Assembly: GCA_902595535.1 (NCBI GenBank) | Contig: CACJQI010000004.1 | Location: 1 to 64,000 of the forward strand | Source: an uncultured Pelagibacteraceae bacterium | GTDB lineage: Bacteria; Pseudomonadota; Alphaproteobacteria; Pelagibacterales; Pelagibacteraceae | DNA length: 64,000 bases | Direction of reading: 5' to 3' | Part shown: positions 1-8,561 of the stretch, one piece after another | How the letters are laid out: every line of letters begins with the position of its first letter | Numbering within the stretch: position 1 is the first letter of the stretch | Notes under the pieces: model-generated | The model's input: the letters and a program-made list of their open reading frames with translations, nothing else | Told to the model about the DNA's origin: nothing | Database searches by the model: none | Translations under genes and position numbers: made by a program

Positions 1-531
1 ACAATCATAATTTTATTTTTTTCAACTGTAACATTAAATGCAAATGAAAGAGATATTGAACTTGATAATCTATTTTCAGAATTAAAAAAAAATGATCCAA
101 CTTTGTCAAAGAATATTGAACTAAAAATTTGGGACCTTTGGAGCAAACATCCTACTGATGATAAACTAACTTCAATTTTAAATGAAGGATCTAGACTGAT
201 GCACGATAAAGAATTATTTAGAGCTATTTCAGTTTTCACAAAGGTAATTGAAATAGATCCTAACTGGGCTGAAGCTTGGAACAAAAGAGCTACCGCATAT
301 TATATGATTGGTGAATTTGAAAAATCGCAGAATGATATTGACAAAGTTCTTAATTTAGAAAAAAGACATTTTGGTGCTTTAGCTGGTCAAGGTTTAGTAA
401 ATATTCAACTTAAAAATTATGAAAAAGCAATTCTTAGTTATCAAAAGGCTGAAAAAATCTATCCTACAATGAGATCTCCAAAAATTATGATTAAACAAAT
501 ACAAGATTTAATAAAAAGAGATTCAATTTGA
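1..531 (+). CDS. TPR-repeat protein, 5' end outside window
   Basis: The reading frame is open from base 1, so the start lies upstream of the window. The first codons visible are hydrophobic and lead into an N-A-N-E segment, which looks like the end of a signal peptide; the protein is therefore probably periplasmic. The rest is helical with tetratricopeptide-like repeats (an A-x-x-x-F-T-K-x-I-E-x-D-P-N-W-A-E-A-W-N unit, followed by a second and third weaker unit). TPR domains bind proteins, and no enzymatic motif is visible. The stop codon TGA abuts the ATG of the next gene with no spacer, so the two are probably co-transcribed. An internal TTG at 103 is not the real start, because the frame and the signal-like segment continue upstream. 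The partner is unknown. Confidence 0.75.
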   Translation, partial: TIIILFFSTVTLNANERDIELDNLFSELKKNDPTLSKNIELKIWDLWSKHPTDDKLTSILNEGSRLMHDKELFRAISVFTKVIEIDPNWAEAWNKRATAYYMIGEFEKSQNDIDKVLNLEKRHFGALAGQGLVNIQLKNYEKAILSYQKAEKIYPTMRSPKIMIKQIQDLIKRDSI

Positions 532-1167
532 ATGTGTGGGCGCTATGTTGTAAAAAATCCAGTAACTAAAACAAGTAAATTAGTTAAATCAGCTATACAG
601 GTTGAAGATACCGAAAACTATAACGCACATCCTTATCAAAAACTTCCAGTTATAAAAAAATATAAAAACGGGAATACATTAGAGTCACTTAAATGGGGTT
701 TAATTCCAAGCTGGGCCAAAGATAAAGATTTTAAAGCATTAATTAATGCAAGATTAGAGACTATCGATGAGAAAGTTTCATTTAAAAAACTAATTAAAAA
801 TAACAGATGTGTTGCTGTGGCAGATGGTTTTTATGAATGGAAAAGAGAGGAAAAAGAAAAAACTCCACATTATTTTACAAGAAAGGATGGAAATTCAATA
901 TTTTTTGCTGGTATTTTTGAAGACGATCAATTTTGTTTAATTACTGAAGAAGCTAAAGAAAATATAAGTGAAATTCATCATAGACAACCAGTTATAATAA
1001 ATCAAACAGATGTTAATAGATATTTAAATTTGGAATTACAGGGCTCAACCTTCTTAAATGAATGCAATAAACCAGATCTTGTATTTCATGAAGTGTCAAA
1101 GGATGTAAATAAACCAACAAATAATACAGCATCTTTAATTCAAGAAGTAAGCAATGATAAAGATTAG
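532..1167 (+). CDS. SRAP-family abasic-site protein (YedK/HMCES-like)
   Basis: SRAP proteins crosslink to abasic sites in single-stranded DNA through the N-terminal Cys exposed after Met removal. This 211-residue protein starts M-C-G-R-Y, giving the essential Cys2. It keeps the other signatures: N-A-R-L-E-T (Asn72), F-Y-E-W (Glu102) and an I-H-H-R-Q-P segment (His149/His150) corresponding to the usual H-x-R-M-P. The ATG directly follows the upstream stop, and Cys2 fixes this start. The C-terminus overlaps the next gene by 14 bases. It acts in the cytoplasm in DNA damage tolerance. Family assignment is firm; the Met-to-Gln change in the H-x-R-M-P motif is a minor oddity. Confidence 0.9.
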   Translation: MCGRYVVKNPVTKTSKLVKSAIQVEDTENYNAHPYQKLPVIKKYKNGNTLESLKWGLIPSWAKDKDFKALINARLETIDEKVSFKKLIKNNRCVAVADGFYEWKREEKEKTPHYFTRKDGNSIFFAGIFEDDQFCLITEEAKENISEIHHRQPVIINQTDVNRYLNLELQGSTFLNECNKPDLVFHEVSKDVNKPTNNTASLIQEVSNDKD

Positions 1168-3949
1168 TTGGCTTAAATTTTATTTATTAACTTTTATATT
1201 TAGTATTTCAGTATTTTCAGTAGGGAATACAAAAAATGAATTTCCATTAGACCCAACTATTACTTATGGTAAATTAGAAAATGGCTTTACTTATTATATA
1301 AGGGAAAATCAAACACCTAAAGATAAAGTAACTCTTAAGCTAATTATTAAAGCAGGTTCTATTATGGAAGAAGATAACCAGTTAGGTCTTGCTCATTTAT
1401 TAGAGCACATGGCTTTTAATGGATCAAAGAATTTTCCTAAAAAAAAAATTGACGAGTACATGTCATCAATTGGATTAAATTTAGGATCTCATTATAACGC
1501 TACGACTGGTTTTTTAAAAACTAGCTATGTTTATGAAATACCTACAAAAAATGATGAGGATATTGAGGTCGTACTTAAAATATTAACTGATATTAGTAAA
1601 AACTTGTCTCTTGAACCTGAGGCATTTGAAAGAGAGCGTAAAATTGTAGAAGAGGAATGGCGTGAAGATATTGGTGGCAGTAAAAATTACATTAAAGAAT
1701 TTCATAAAGTTATGTTTAAGAACTCAAGGTTTCTTGAGAGAAAGCCAATTGGAACTTTAGAAGTTATTCAAAACTTTAAATATCAAGATGTAATTGATTA
1801 TTACCAAAAGTGGTATCGACCACAATTAATGGGCATTTTTGTTATAGGAGATATTAAAGTTGATAAAATTGAACCAATTATAAAGGAAAATTTTGGAAAA
1901 CTTAAAAATTTAGAGCAATTACAGATACCAGATTACAAAATTCCAGATTATCCAGAAAATCAATTTTTTGTATATCAAGATGACACAATCAAGAATTTGA
2001 CTTTTTCACTTTTTGAAAAAAAAGATTTTAAAAAAATTAATAACTTAACCAATTATAGAGAAGCTCTTATTAGTTATTTAACTGAGGCTATTTTCAGTCG
2101 TAGAATAGATGAGGTAATTGAAAAAAATAATCAAAAATTTATTAATGCTTACATAACTGATTTTGAAGTATCTGATTTTGATGAGTTTAGAGTTGCAGCT
2201 GTTATATTAAAAGAAGATGAAATAATAACAGGAATAGAAGATTTTTTAGTAATAATTGAGCAAATTAAAAAATATGGTTTTTTAAACTCAGAGCTAGAAT
2301 TAGCAAAAAAAAAACACCTAGAATATCTTGAAAGAAATCTCGCAGAAAATGACACTAGAAGTTCACATAGTTATGTAAATGAGTATCAAAGACATTTTTT
2401 ATTTGAGGAGATGATCTCAGGACCAAAATATGAGGTTAAATATTCAAGTAAATTATTACCTTCGATAACTTTAGATGATGTTAAAAATTATTTTATTAAT
2501 TATATCAAGGCAGAAAATCAAATTATTAGCATTAATGCACCTGATTATATTAAAAGATTACCTAACAAAAATGAAATAACTCAATTAATAGAAAAAGTAA
2601 GTCAAAAAAATATTGAACCATATCAATTCACTTTAAGAGAAACAGACCTTATTAAGAAAGAATTAAAAGGATCAAATATTATTAAAAGAAAAAAATTTCG
2701 AAATTCAAATGTTCAACAAATTATATTAGCTAATGGAACTAAAATTTTATTAAAACAGACTGATTTTAAAAAAGATAAAATCAATTTTTCAGCTTTTAGT
2801 TCTGGTGGTTTTTCAAATGCAAGTTTAGAAAATTTAGACTCAGCAAAATATACAGAGGACATTCTAAGCAGTGCAGATATTGGAGATTTATCAGTTTCTG
2901 AAAAAAATAATCTATATTCAGAAGATACAATTGATGTAATTCCTTATATTTCAGAAGAAAGTGAAGGATTAACTGGATATTCAAATAATGAAAACTTAGA
3001 GACAATGTTTAAATTATTATATTTAAACTTTACTGATTTAAGAATTAATCAATCTCACGTAGATCGTTTTAAAAAAATTAAAATTAATAAATATAAAATA
3101 GATAAAGAGAACCCAAAACATAAGTATTATTTAGAGTTTAGAAAAAAAACCTATCAAAACCATCCAAGAACTCAATATTCTACAGATAAAAATTTTGAAC
3201 AAATTAATCTAATAGAAGTTCAAAACTTCTATAAAGATCGATTTATTGATGGAGGTGATTTTGATTTTATATTTGTTGGTGATTTTAAGTTTGAAGTTAT
3301 TGAACCATTAATTGAAAAATATATAGGAAGTTTAAAAAGTTTAGATCGTAAAGATGTTTTTATTGATCACAATATTAGAAGAAGTCAAAATAAAGAATAT
3401 ATTGAGTATGTTGAGGATGATCCTAAAAAAGCAACAGTTATGAGAATTTATAACAAGGAATTTAATTACAGTTTTAAAGAACAAATAAAATCTAGATTAT
3501 TGTTTTCTATATTAGATAAGCTATTATTTGACGAAGTAAGAGAAAAAGATAATTTAGTATATTCTATTAGTGCGGGTAAAAATTTTGATCAAAAAATACC
3601 AATAGAGTTAATGAGTTTTTATACTTATTTCGAGTCAGATCCAAAAAATGTTGAAAAAATTAAATCTAAAATAGATTTAGTTATCAATAAAATTAAAACA
3701 AAAAATTTTGACTTACAAGTGTTTAAAGACCAAAAATTAGCATTAAAGAACAATTATCAATCAATGCTTCAATCTAATGATTTTTGGTTAAATGTATTGA
3801 AAGATGCTAAACAACATAATTTAAGTATTGAAAGAATAACTAATACAGATCAAATGCTTAAATCAATATCTTTGAATGATATTACAAAATTAGCAAACTA
3901 TTATTTTGATGAAAAATATACTCGTTCTATAATGTTGTTAGCTGAATAG
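1154..3949 (+). CDS. Periplasmic M16 zinc metallopeptidase (PqqL-like)
   Basis: A 931-residue protein with an N-terminal hydrophobic signal segment (about residues 8-24). The inverted zinc motif H-L-L-E-H is at residues 81-85, and the third ligand is probably a Glu in the E-E-E-W segment near residues 166-168. The length fits a four-domain M16 protease carrying an active N-terminal half and a second, catalytically inactive M16 half (D-K-L-L-F-D-E-V-R-E-K region near residue 790). The family degrades peptides; the signal points to the periplasm. The gene overlaps the SRAP gene by 14 bases, so translational coupling is possible, though no functional link is evident. The substrate is unknown. 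Confidence 0.88.
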   Translation: MIKISWLKFYLLTFIFSISVFSVGNTKNEFPLDPTITYGKLENGFTYYIRENQTPKDKVTLKLIIKAGSIMEEDNQLGLAHLLEHMAFNGSKNFPKKKIDEYMSSIGLNLGSHYNATTGFLKTSYVYEIPTKNDEDIEVVLKILTDISKNLSLEPEAFERERKIVEEEWREDIGGSKNYIKEFHKVMFKNSRFLERKPIGTLEVIQNFKYQDVIDYYQKWYRPQLMGIFVIGDIKVDKIEPIIKENFGKLKNLEQLQIPDYKIPDYPENQFFVYQDDTIKNLTFSLFEKKDFKKINNLTNYREALISYLTEAIFSRRIDEVIEKNNQKFINAYITDFEVSDFDEFRVAAVILKEDEIITGIEDFLVIIEQIKKYGFLNSELELAKKKHLEYLERNLAENDTRSSHSYVNEYQRHFLFEEMISGPKYEVKYSSKLLPSITLDDVKNYFINYIKAENQIISINAPDYIKRLPNKNEITQLIEKVSQKNIEPYQFTLRETDLIKKELKGSNIIKRKKFRNSNVQQIILANGTKILLKQTDFKKDKINFSAFSSGGFSNASLENLDSAKYTEDILSSADIGDLSVSEKNNLYSEDTIDVIPYISEESEGLTGYSNNENLETMFKLLYLNFTDLRINQSHVDRFKKIKINKYKIDKENPKHKYYLEFRKKTYQNHPRTQYSTDKNFEQINLIEVQNFYKDRFIDGGDFDFIFVGDFKFEVIEPLIEKYIGSLKSLDRKDVFIDHNIRRSQNKEYIEYVEDDPKKATVMRIYNKEFNYSFKEQIKSRLLFSILDKLLFDEVREKDNLVYSISAGKNFDQKIPIELMSFYTYFESDPKNVEKIKSKIDLVINKIKTKNFDLQVFKDQKLALKNNYQSMLQSNDFWLNVLKDAKQHNLSIERITNTDQMLKSISLNDITKLANYYFDEKYTRSIMLLAE

Positions 3950-4260
3950 AATATGATGACAACTGGCAATTTATAAAAATTGAAGCTTGGGATAGAATTT
4001 TGCATTAGTGAAAAATCTTCATAAAAAAATAAGTTATAAAATCTTAATACGAACAACATTAGAACTAAATAATAACAAAAACCTTTGATCTAAATTGAAT
4101 AATGCATTGGATTTCCAATCTTTTTTCATCCTGTTTACGTCTTTTTTCATTATCTTCCTTGTTATCACGTAGGCAACTCCCTCGAAAAAGGGTTGGAACC
4201 ACTATCAGTAACTACAAGTTACTTACTTTCAAAAACACAACCCATAAGGAGCGCTAATTA
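3950..4260 (+). other. 311-base non-coding stretch, possible structured leader
   Basis: No convincing ORF or tRNA was found. The 3' half holds three successive inverted repeats. The first is ATTGGA/TCCAAT at 4105-4118. The second is a hairpin at 4174-4195 (CAA + CCCT pairing with AGGG + TTG, CT bulge). The third is AGTAACT/AGTTACT at 4207-4223. A decamer CTTTTTTCAT occurs twice (around 4120 and 4141). The stretch ends with an AAGGAG ribosome-binding site for the gene at 4261. This looks like a structured 5' leader of the downstream three-gene cluster, but no named RNA class was recognised. Confidence 0.35.
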
Positions 4261-4446
4261 ATGGAAATAAATGATATTCACAAATATTGTCATGTATCAA
4301 CTTTCATCTCATACGGTAATTCTACCCCAGTTTATAAACAAACTTTTAAATTCAAAGTAAGCCCTAATACTCATCACAGTTTATTATTAGATAAAATAAC
4401 ATCACTTTTAAAAAGTGATGGTTTCAAGGTGGAGCTTAAATCTTGA
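4261..4446 (+). CDS. Small hypothetical protein, 61 aa
   Basis: Not recognised. A 61-residue soluble-looking protein with no signal peptide or transmembrane segment, preceded by a good AAGGAG site 10 bases upstream of the ATG. It starts a tight cluster of three genes joined by 4-base overlaps (TTGA, then ATGA). Bases 4400-4420 inside the gene form an almost perfect palindrome (CATCACTTTT, one base, AAAAGTGATG), which constrains codons 47-54 and might act as an RNA hairpin. The good ribosome site and tight coupling to the next gene support a real gene; the function is unknown. Confidence 0.6.
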   Translation: MEINDIHKYCHVSTFISYGNSTPVYKQTFKFKVSPNTHHSLLLDKITSLLKSDGFKVELKS

Positions 4447-5000
4447 AGCGGTTTGCAATTTTTATCTCATTACATTTATTCTTATTTTTATTAGTTATTG
4501 CCTACCAAGCCCAAGCCTCTGAGTGGACTATAGATAGATATAAAACATTATCTTATGCACGTGTCAGTGGAGAAGTTACCCATGGGGATAATCTTAACTT
4601 TTTTATTAGGGCAGAAGATAATTGTGAAAAAGTTTATAATACATTTACTGTTTATACTTACGAGAAACCTGGAGATATAAAGCAATTATTGTATAAAAAT
4701 ATTCCAATTAAGATAAATGGTGAGGATTTAACTGCATCTGTTCAAGATATATCACCTTTTTTAATGGGTTTTCGAGTCCATCTAAGCTTAGGTTCTTATC
4801 CCATTAAGGAATACATATATTTTTTAAATGAATTTTATGAAGAATTTCAAAAATATGAAATTGAGATTGTAGATGGTTTAAATTTTACTGCATCTAAATA
4901 TTTTGATATTCGAAATAATAGTTGGAAGCTAGATGAACTTGTTCCTTCAGTATTAAAAGCTAATAAGCTTTGTAGAGAATTTTCACATAAAAAATTATGA
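4443..5000 (+). CDS. Secreted hypothetical protein, TTG start
   Basis: A 185-residue protein with a clear signal peptide: K-R at residues 2-3, a hydrophobic core, then A-Q-A-S near residues 23-26 as cleavage site. The start is TTG at 4443, overlapping the previous stop as TTGA. An AGGTGGAG ribosome site about 8 bases upstream and the intact signal peptide support it. Two Cys residues sit in the mature part (D-N-C-E-K and L-C-R-E-F) and could form a disulfide. No known domain was recognised. It is probably periplasmic. It overlaps the next gene by an ATGA junction. Confidence 0.65.
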   Translation: MKRFAIFISLHLFLFLLVIAYQAQASEWTIDRYKTLSYARVSGEVTHGDNLNFFIRAEDNCEKVYNTFTVYTYEKPGDIKQLLYKNIPIKINGEDLTASVQDISPFLMGFRVHLSLGSYPIKEYIYFLNEFYEEFQKYEIEIVDGLNFTASKYFDIRNNSWKLDELVPSVLKANKLCREFSHKKL

Positions 5001-5194
5001 TTAATGATTTTTTTAATTGGTGTGTACTAGTTCTTGAAATTATGGCTGAATATACTGGGATGAGTTATGAGTTAATTAACATCCTCATTTTTGTAATTTT
5101 ACAACCTTTATTGATTCTAATATTTTTTTATTTATGGCGAAAAGAAAGACATAAATTTAAAGAAATCAGTGATTTTCATGATTTTCACAAATGA
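4997..5194 (+). CDS. Small single-pass membrane protein, 65 aa
   Basis: Not recognised. The 65 residues contain one strong transmembrane segment (about residues 25-45, I-N-I-L-I-F-V-I-L-Q-P-L-L-I-L-I), followed by a positively charged W-R-K-E-R-H-K stretch and a short D-F-H-D-F-H-K tail. The N-terminal part may be a second amphipathic or membrane-associated helix. It overlaps the upstream secreted protein by ATGA and its own stop overlaps another ATG (5191), so it lies in the middle of a coupled cluster. It may anchor or assist the secreted protein, but this is inference. Confidence 0.55.
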   Translation: MINDFFNWCVLVLEIMAEYTGMSYELINILIFVILQPLLILIFFYLWRKERHKFKEISDFHDFHK

Positions 5195-5244
5195 GAAAAA
5201 TACTTATTTTAATTTTACTTATATGGCCTTCATCAGACTTTTAA
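5191..5244 (+). pseudogene. 17-codon signal-peptide-like ORF, possible gene remnant
   Basis: An ATG overlapping the previous stop (ATGA) begins a frame encoding M-R-K-I-L-I-L-I-L-L-I-W-P-S-S-D-F, then TAA. It looks exactly like the beginning of a signal peptide or lipoprotein leader but ends at residue 17. The following 111 bases up to rseP show no continuation in the same frame. It is either a fourth cluster gene cut short by decay or a real tiny hydrophobic peptide. Nothing else supports it. Confidence 0.3.
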
Positions 5245-5355
5245 AACTTACCTGCTTTTAATATAATCATTAAATATAATTAATCAATTAGATATATGAG
5301 TATTATTGATTAAATCGATGTTGTGATTATATACTTTTCAGATAAAATATAACTT

Positions 5356-6489
5356 ATGCTAACTTATATAATACCATTTTTAATATTGTTAACGATCGTA
5401 GTTTTTATTCATGAATATGGACACTATTATTTTGCTCGTAGATATGGGGTAGGTGTTACAGCATTTTCTGTAGGATTTGGTAGAGAATTATTTGGATGGA
5501 CAGATAAACATGGCACTAGATGGAAATTTTCGTTAATTCCATTCGGTGGGTATGTAAAATTTTTTGGAGATCATAACATATTTAGTGATTTTAACAGAGA
5601 AGAATTACGCAAACAGTATAGCGAAGAAGATCAAGAAAAACTACTAGCGTTTAAACCATTATATCAAAGAAATTTGATAGCATTTGGTGGACCTCTAGCA
5701 AATTTTATCTTGGCATTTTTTATATTTTTATCTGTCTTTATGTTTGTTGGAAAAGATTTTACTCCAGCAATGATTGCAGAAGTTAAAAAAGAAAGCCCTG
5801 CTGAAATTTATGGATTAAAAAAGAATGATGTTTTTTTAAGTATTGATGGAAATAAAGTTGAAAGTCTATTGGATGTTTCAAAATTCATTACTTTATCTAA
5901 TGGTGATTTTATTGAATTTATTGTTTTAAGAAATAATGATGAATATACTTTAAAAGTAAAACCTAATTTAGTTGAAACTAAAGATGATTTTGGAAATCCT
6001 TTTAAAAAAAGAATGGTTGGGATTCAAATTGGGCCAAATAATAATTCAATTAATCATGTTAAGTTAGGTCCTACAAAAGCAGCTTATTACTCTGCAAAAG
6101 AAATTATTTTTGTTAGTCAAAAAACTATAAGTATGGTTTGGGGATATATTCAAAAACTTTGGGGCAAAGGTTATGGTGACTTAAGACAATTAGGTGGGCC
6201 AATTAAGATTGCACAGATCTCAGGAGACGTTGCAAAAATGGGCTTATTACCTTTTGTGATAATTATTGCATACATCTCAATCAGTCTTGGTTTATTTAAC
6301 TTGTTTCCCATTCCGTTGTTGGATGGTGGGCATATTGCTTTAAACACAATTGAAGGAATAAGAGGTAAGGAATTTAATAAGAAAACTTTAGAAAATACTT
6401 TTCGAATCGGTATTGCAGTTATTGGGACTTTAATGGTTTTTACTATTATTAACGATATTAGTGGCTATTTTAACCGTTTTTTTAATTAG
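5356..6489 (+). CDS. rseP: Site-2 zinc metalloprotease RseP
   Basis: Intramembrane protease of the S2P/M50 family. The zinc motif H-E-Y-G-H is at residues 19-23 within the first transmembrane helix, and the third ligand lies in the L-L-D-G-G-H motif near residue 330. A PDZ domain lies between (A-E-V-K-K-E-S-P-A-E-I-Y-G-L-K and following, about residues 140-205). The 377-residue length is slightly below the roughly 450 of E. coli RseP, which has two PDZ domains; only one is apparent here. It cleaves transmembrane regulators or signal-peptide remnants in the inner membrane. The gene stands alone, not beside dxr or bamA in this window. Confidence 0.93.
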   Translation: MLTYIIPFLILLTIVVFIHEYGHYYFARRYGVGVTAFSVGFGRELFGWTDKHGTRWKFSLIPFGGYVKFFGDHNIFSDFNREELRKQYSEEDQEKLLAFKPLYQRNLIAFGGPLANFILAFFIFLSVFMFVGKDFTPAMIAEVKKESPAEIYGLKKNDVFLSIDGNKVESLLDVSKFITLSNGDFIEFIVLRNNDEYTLKVKPNLVETKDDFGNPFKKRMVGIQIGPNNNSINHVKLGPTKAAYYSAKEIIFVSQKTISMVWGYIQKLWGKGYGDLRQLGGPIKIAQISGDVAKMGLLPFVIIIAYISISLGLFNLFPIPLLDGGHIALNTIEGIRGKEFNKKTLENTFRIGIAVIGTLMVFTIINDISGYFNRFFN

Positions 6490-6623
6490 CAAAAACCCTT
6501 ATAAATCAACATTAATTTGACTACTATATCTTGTTGTTGTCAAAAGTTACAACACTAAAAAAAAGCTTGATTTATCAACGTTTATGATAAGTATGATATT
6601 TAACCAACTAAACCGGAGCTAAA

Positions 6624-6899
6624 ATGAACAAAAAACAACTTATTGCCCAGCTTTCAGGCTCATTAAACATGAGTAAAGCTGATGCTGAACGAACATTTGA
6701 TACAATAACAAACACCATTTTGGATGCATTAAAAGGTGATGATTCAGTAAAAATTGCTGGATTTGGTACTTACAAAGTAGCTAAGAGAAAAGCAAGAGTT
6801 GGAAGAAACCCGAGAACAGGTGAGCAAATTCAAATCGCTGCTTCTCAAAAAGTAAAATTCTTACCAGCAAAAGCTTTAAAAGAAGTATTCAATAAATAA
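6624..6899 (+). CDS. hup: HU-family DNA-binding protein
   Basis: A 91-residue histone-like protein with the standard HU fold. It has an N-terminal helical dimerisation part (M-N-K-K-Q-L-I-A-Q-L), the G-F-G-T-Y turn, and the DNA-intercalating arm R-N-P-R-T-G at residues 61-66 containing the key Pro. It bends and compacts DNA and is normally abundant. A G-G-A-G ribosome site precedes the ATG. The gene sits alone between rseP and the ammonium transporter, with a strong hairpin just after its stop. HU versus IHF: the sequence resembles HU (homodimeric) more than IHF, but the distinction is not absolute. Confidence 0.95.
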   Translation: MNKKQLIAQLSGSLNMSKADAERTFDTITNTILDALKGDDSVKIAGFGTYKVAKRKARVGRNPRTGEQIQIAASQKVKFLPAKALKEVFNK

Positions 6900-6908
6900 T
6901 TTTGTTTT

Positions 6909-6946
6909 AACAGCCCTTACGTTTTTAAAATACGTTTAGGGCTGTT
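6909..6946. terminator. Strong hairpin after hup
   Basis: Perfect 9-bp arms (AACAGCCCT at 6909-6917, AGGGCTGTT at 6938-6946) with further ACG/CGT pairing inside. GC-rich for this genome and placed 10 bases after the hup stop. There is no long T-run after it on the plus strand, so it may act as a weak terminator or a 3' stabiliser. Confidence 0.6.
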
Positions 6947-6949
6947 ACT

Positions 6950-6968
6950 ATATGCAAATACTGCATAT
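6950..6968. promoter_or_regulatory. Operator-like inverted repeat upstream of amt
   Basis: Perfect 7-bp arms ATATGCA and TGCATAT separated by 5 bases, centred 81 bases before the amt ATG at 7040. The position fits a transcription-factor site. It does not match the NtrC consensus, whose TGCA half-sites are spaced further apart. The regulator is unknown. Confidence 0.35.
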
Positions 6969-7039
6969 CCAATTTTCCTAATCAGCGTTAGTTTTTAAAA
7001 TTAATAAATTTATAACACTTCTCTTTAACAGGAGGTCTT

Positions 7040-8341
7040 ATGACTAAATTAATAAAGAGAATAACTGCACCATTACTAAGTTTAATATTTTTGTTAAATA
7101 TGAGTAGTGCAGGTATGGCAGAGACAACTGTGTCTGCTGAAGTGGGGTTTATTTTTAATACTCTATTATTTTTAATTTGTGGTTTCCTTGTCATGTTTAT
7201 GGCAGCAGGTTTTGCAATGTTAGAATCTGGTATGGTAACTTCAAAAAGTGTTTCAGTAATTTGTGCAAAGAATATTGGTCTTTATGCTATTGCTGGAATT
7301 ATGTTTTGGCTAGTTGGTTACAATCTAGCCTATGGTATTCCAGAAGGTGGATACATAGGAACATTCATGCCATGGTCAGATGCAAGTGCAATTGATACTG
7401 GTTACGCGGATGGTTCTGATTGGTTTTTCCAAATGGTATTCTGTGCAACAACAGTTTCAATTTGTTCTGGGGCTATGGCTGAAAGAATCAAATTATGGCC
7501 ATTCTTCTTATTTGCAGCTATTTTAGCTGGAGTAATTTATCCAATCGTTATGGGTTGGCAGTGGGGTGAAGGCTGGTTATATACAATTGGTTTCTCTGAT
7601 TTTGCTGGTTCAACTTTAGTACACTCAACAGGTGGTGCAGCTGCATTAGCTGGTATTATATTGCTAGGTGCCAGAACTGGAAGATTTGACAGCAAAGGTA
7701 ATCCTAAAGCATTACAACCTTTTGCTGCATCTTCAATTCCACTAGTTACAATAGGTGTATTTATCTTATGGTTAGGTTGGTTTGGATTTAATGGTGGATC
7801 TCAATTAGCATTAGGTACATTTGATGATGCTGTTGCAATCTCTACAATATTTATCAATACAAATCTAGCAGCTTGTGGTGGAGTATTAGCAGCAGGTGTT
7901 ATTACAAGATTAATGTATGGTAAAACAGATGTTATACAAATGTTAAATGGAGCAATTGGTGGCCTTGTTGCTATCACTGCTGAACCTTTAGCACCATCAC
8001 CATTTGCAGCTATTTTAATAGGTGCTGTCGGTGGAATGATTGTTGTGTTTGGTACTAAATTATTATTCAGTTTCAAACTAGATGATGTTGTAGGTGCAAT
8101 TCCGGCTCACTTATTTGCAGGAATTTGGGGAACATTAGCAGTTCCATTAACTAATACTGATGTAACATTCAGTGCTCAGTTGATTGGAGTGCTTTCAGTT
8201 AACATTTTTGTGTTTGCCGTGTCTTACATTGTGTGGTCAGTAATGAAAGGTATTTTTGGTATCAGATTGAGTAAAGAAGCTGAAACTAAAGGAACAGACG
8301 TTACTGAAACAGGTGTAATTGCATATGCAATCAGAGACTAA
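7040..8341 (+). CDS. amt: Ammonium transporter Amt, copy 1
   Basis: 433 residues with a cleavable-looking N-terminal segment (ending near M-A-E-T-T) and about eleven transmembrane helices. Amt family marks include F-A-M-L-E-S-G, D-F-A-G-S-T-L-V-H-S-T-G-G-A-A-A-L-A (conduction-pore His), G-W-F-G-F-N-G-G-S and A-I-P-A-H-L-F-A-G-I-W-G-T-L with the second pore His. It imports ammonium through the inner membrane. An AGGAGG ribosome site precedes the start. No glnK gene is next to it, unlike in many bacteria. The downstream neighbour at 8562 is a close paralogue, including the same C-terminal Y-A-I-R-D. Confidence 0.95.
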   Translation: MTKLIKRITAPLLSLIFLLNMSSAGMAETTVSAEVGFIFNTLLFLICGFLVMFMAAGFAMLESGMVTSKSVSVICAKNIGLYAIAGIMFWLVGYNLAYGIPEGGYIGTFMPWSDASAIDTGYADGSDWFFQMVFCATTVSICSGAMAERIKLWPFFLFAAILAGVIYPIVMGWQWGEGWLYTIGFSDFAGSTLVHSTGGAAALAGIILLGARTGRFDSKGNPKALQPFAASSIPLVTIGVFILWLGWFGFNGGSQLALGTFDDAVAISTIFINTNLAACGGVLAAGVITRLMYGKTDVIQMLNGAIGGLVAITAEPLAPSPFAAILIGAVGGMIVVFGTKLLFSFKLDDVVGAIPAHLFAGIWGTLAVPLTNTDVTFSAQLIGVLSVNIFVFAVSYIVWSVMKGIFGIRLSKEAETKGTDVTETGVIAYAIRD

Positions 8342-8403
8342 TTGCATGCATGCAATAGAGAGGCTCTTCGATCTCCATATCGTTATCTCATTGGAGAGCC
8401 TCT
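8341..8403. repeat. 16-bp palindrome and hairpin after first amt
   Basis: Starting on the last base of the stop codon is a perfect palindrome ATTGCATGCATGCAAT (8341-8356). Immediately after comes a hairpin with arms AGAGGCTCT (8359-8367) and AGAGCCTCT (8395-8403). No T-run follows the second arm. These are extra structures upstream of the true terminator at 8440 and may stabilise the amt mRNA 3' end. Confidence 0.5.
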
Positions 8404-8439
8404 TAAAAACAGAATAACTATTTCTCTCTTATAGTTAAT

Positions 8440-8468
8440 AAAAGGCCCCTTTTTTGGGGCCTTTTTTT
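8440..8468 (+). terminator. Intrinsic terminator of amt copy 1
   Basis: AAAAGGCCCC, six T bases, then GGGGCC followed by a run of seven T bases: a textbook rho-independent terminator. It separates the two ammonium transporter genes into distinct transcription units. Confidence 0.9.
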
Positions 8469-8561
8469 ATACACATGCAGCTAGATCATAACTCTTTTGA
8501 CTAATGAACAATTCTTAAACAAAAAAACTTAAATAAAAAACATTCATAACAAGGAGAGATA

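Noticed and set aside
6490..6623. Specific promoter for hup
   Set aside because: Several TTGAT and TATGAT hexamers occur but none has convincing 16-18 base spacing, so no promoter is called.
6950..6968. NtrC binding site upstream of amt
   Set aside because: TGCA halves are present but only 5 bases apart, shorter than the NtrC consensus, and no sigma-54 promoter is seen.
7801..8076. Minus-strand frame of 91 codons inside amt
   Set aside because: A shadow of the transporter gene in another frame, with no ribosome site or recognisable domain.
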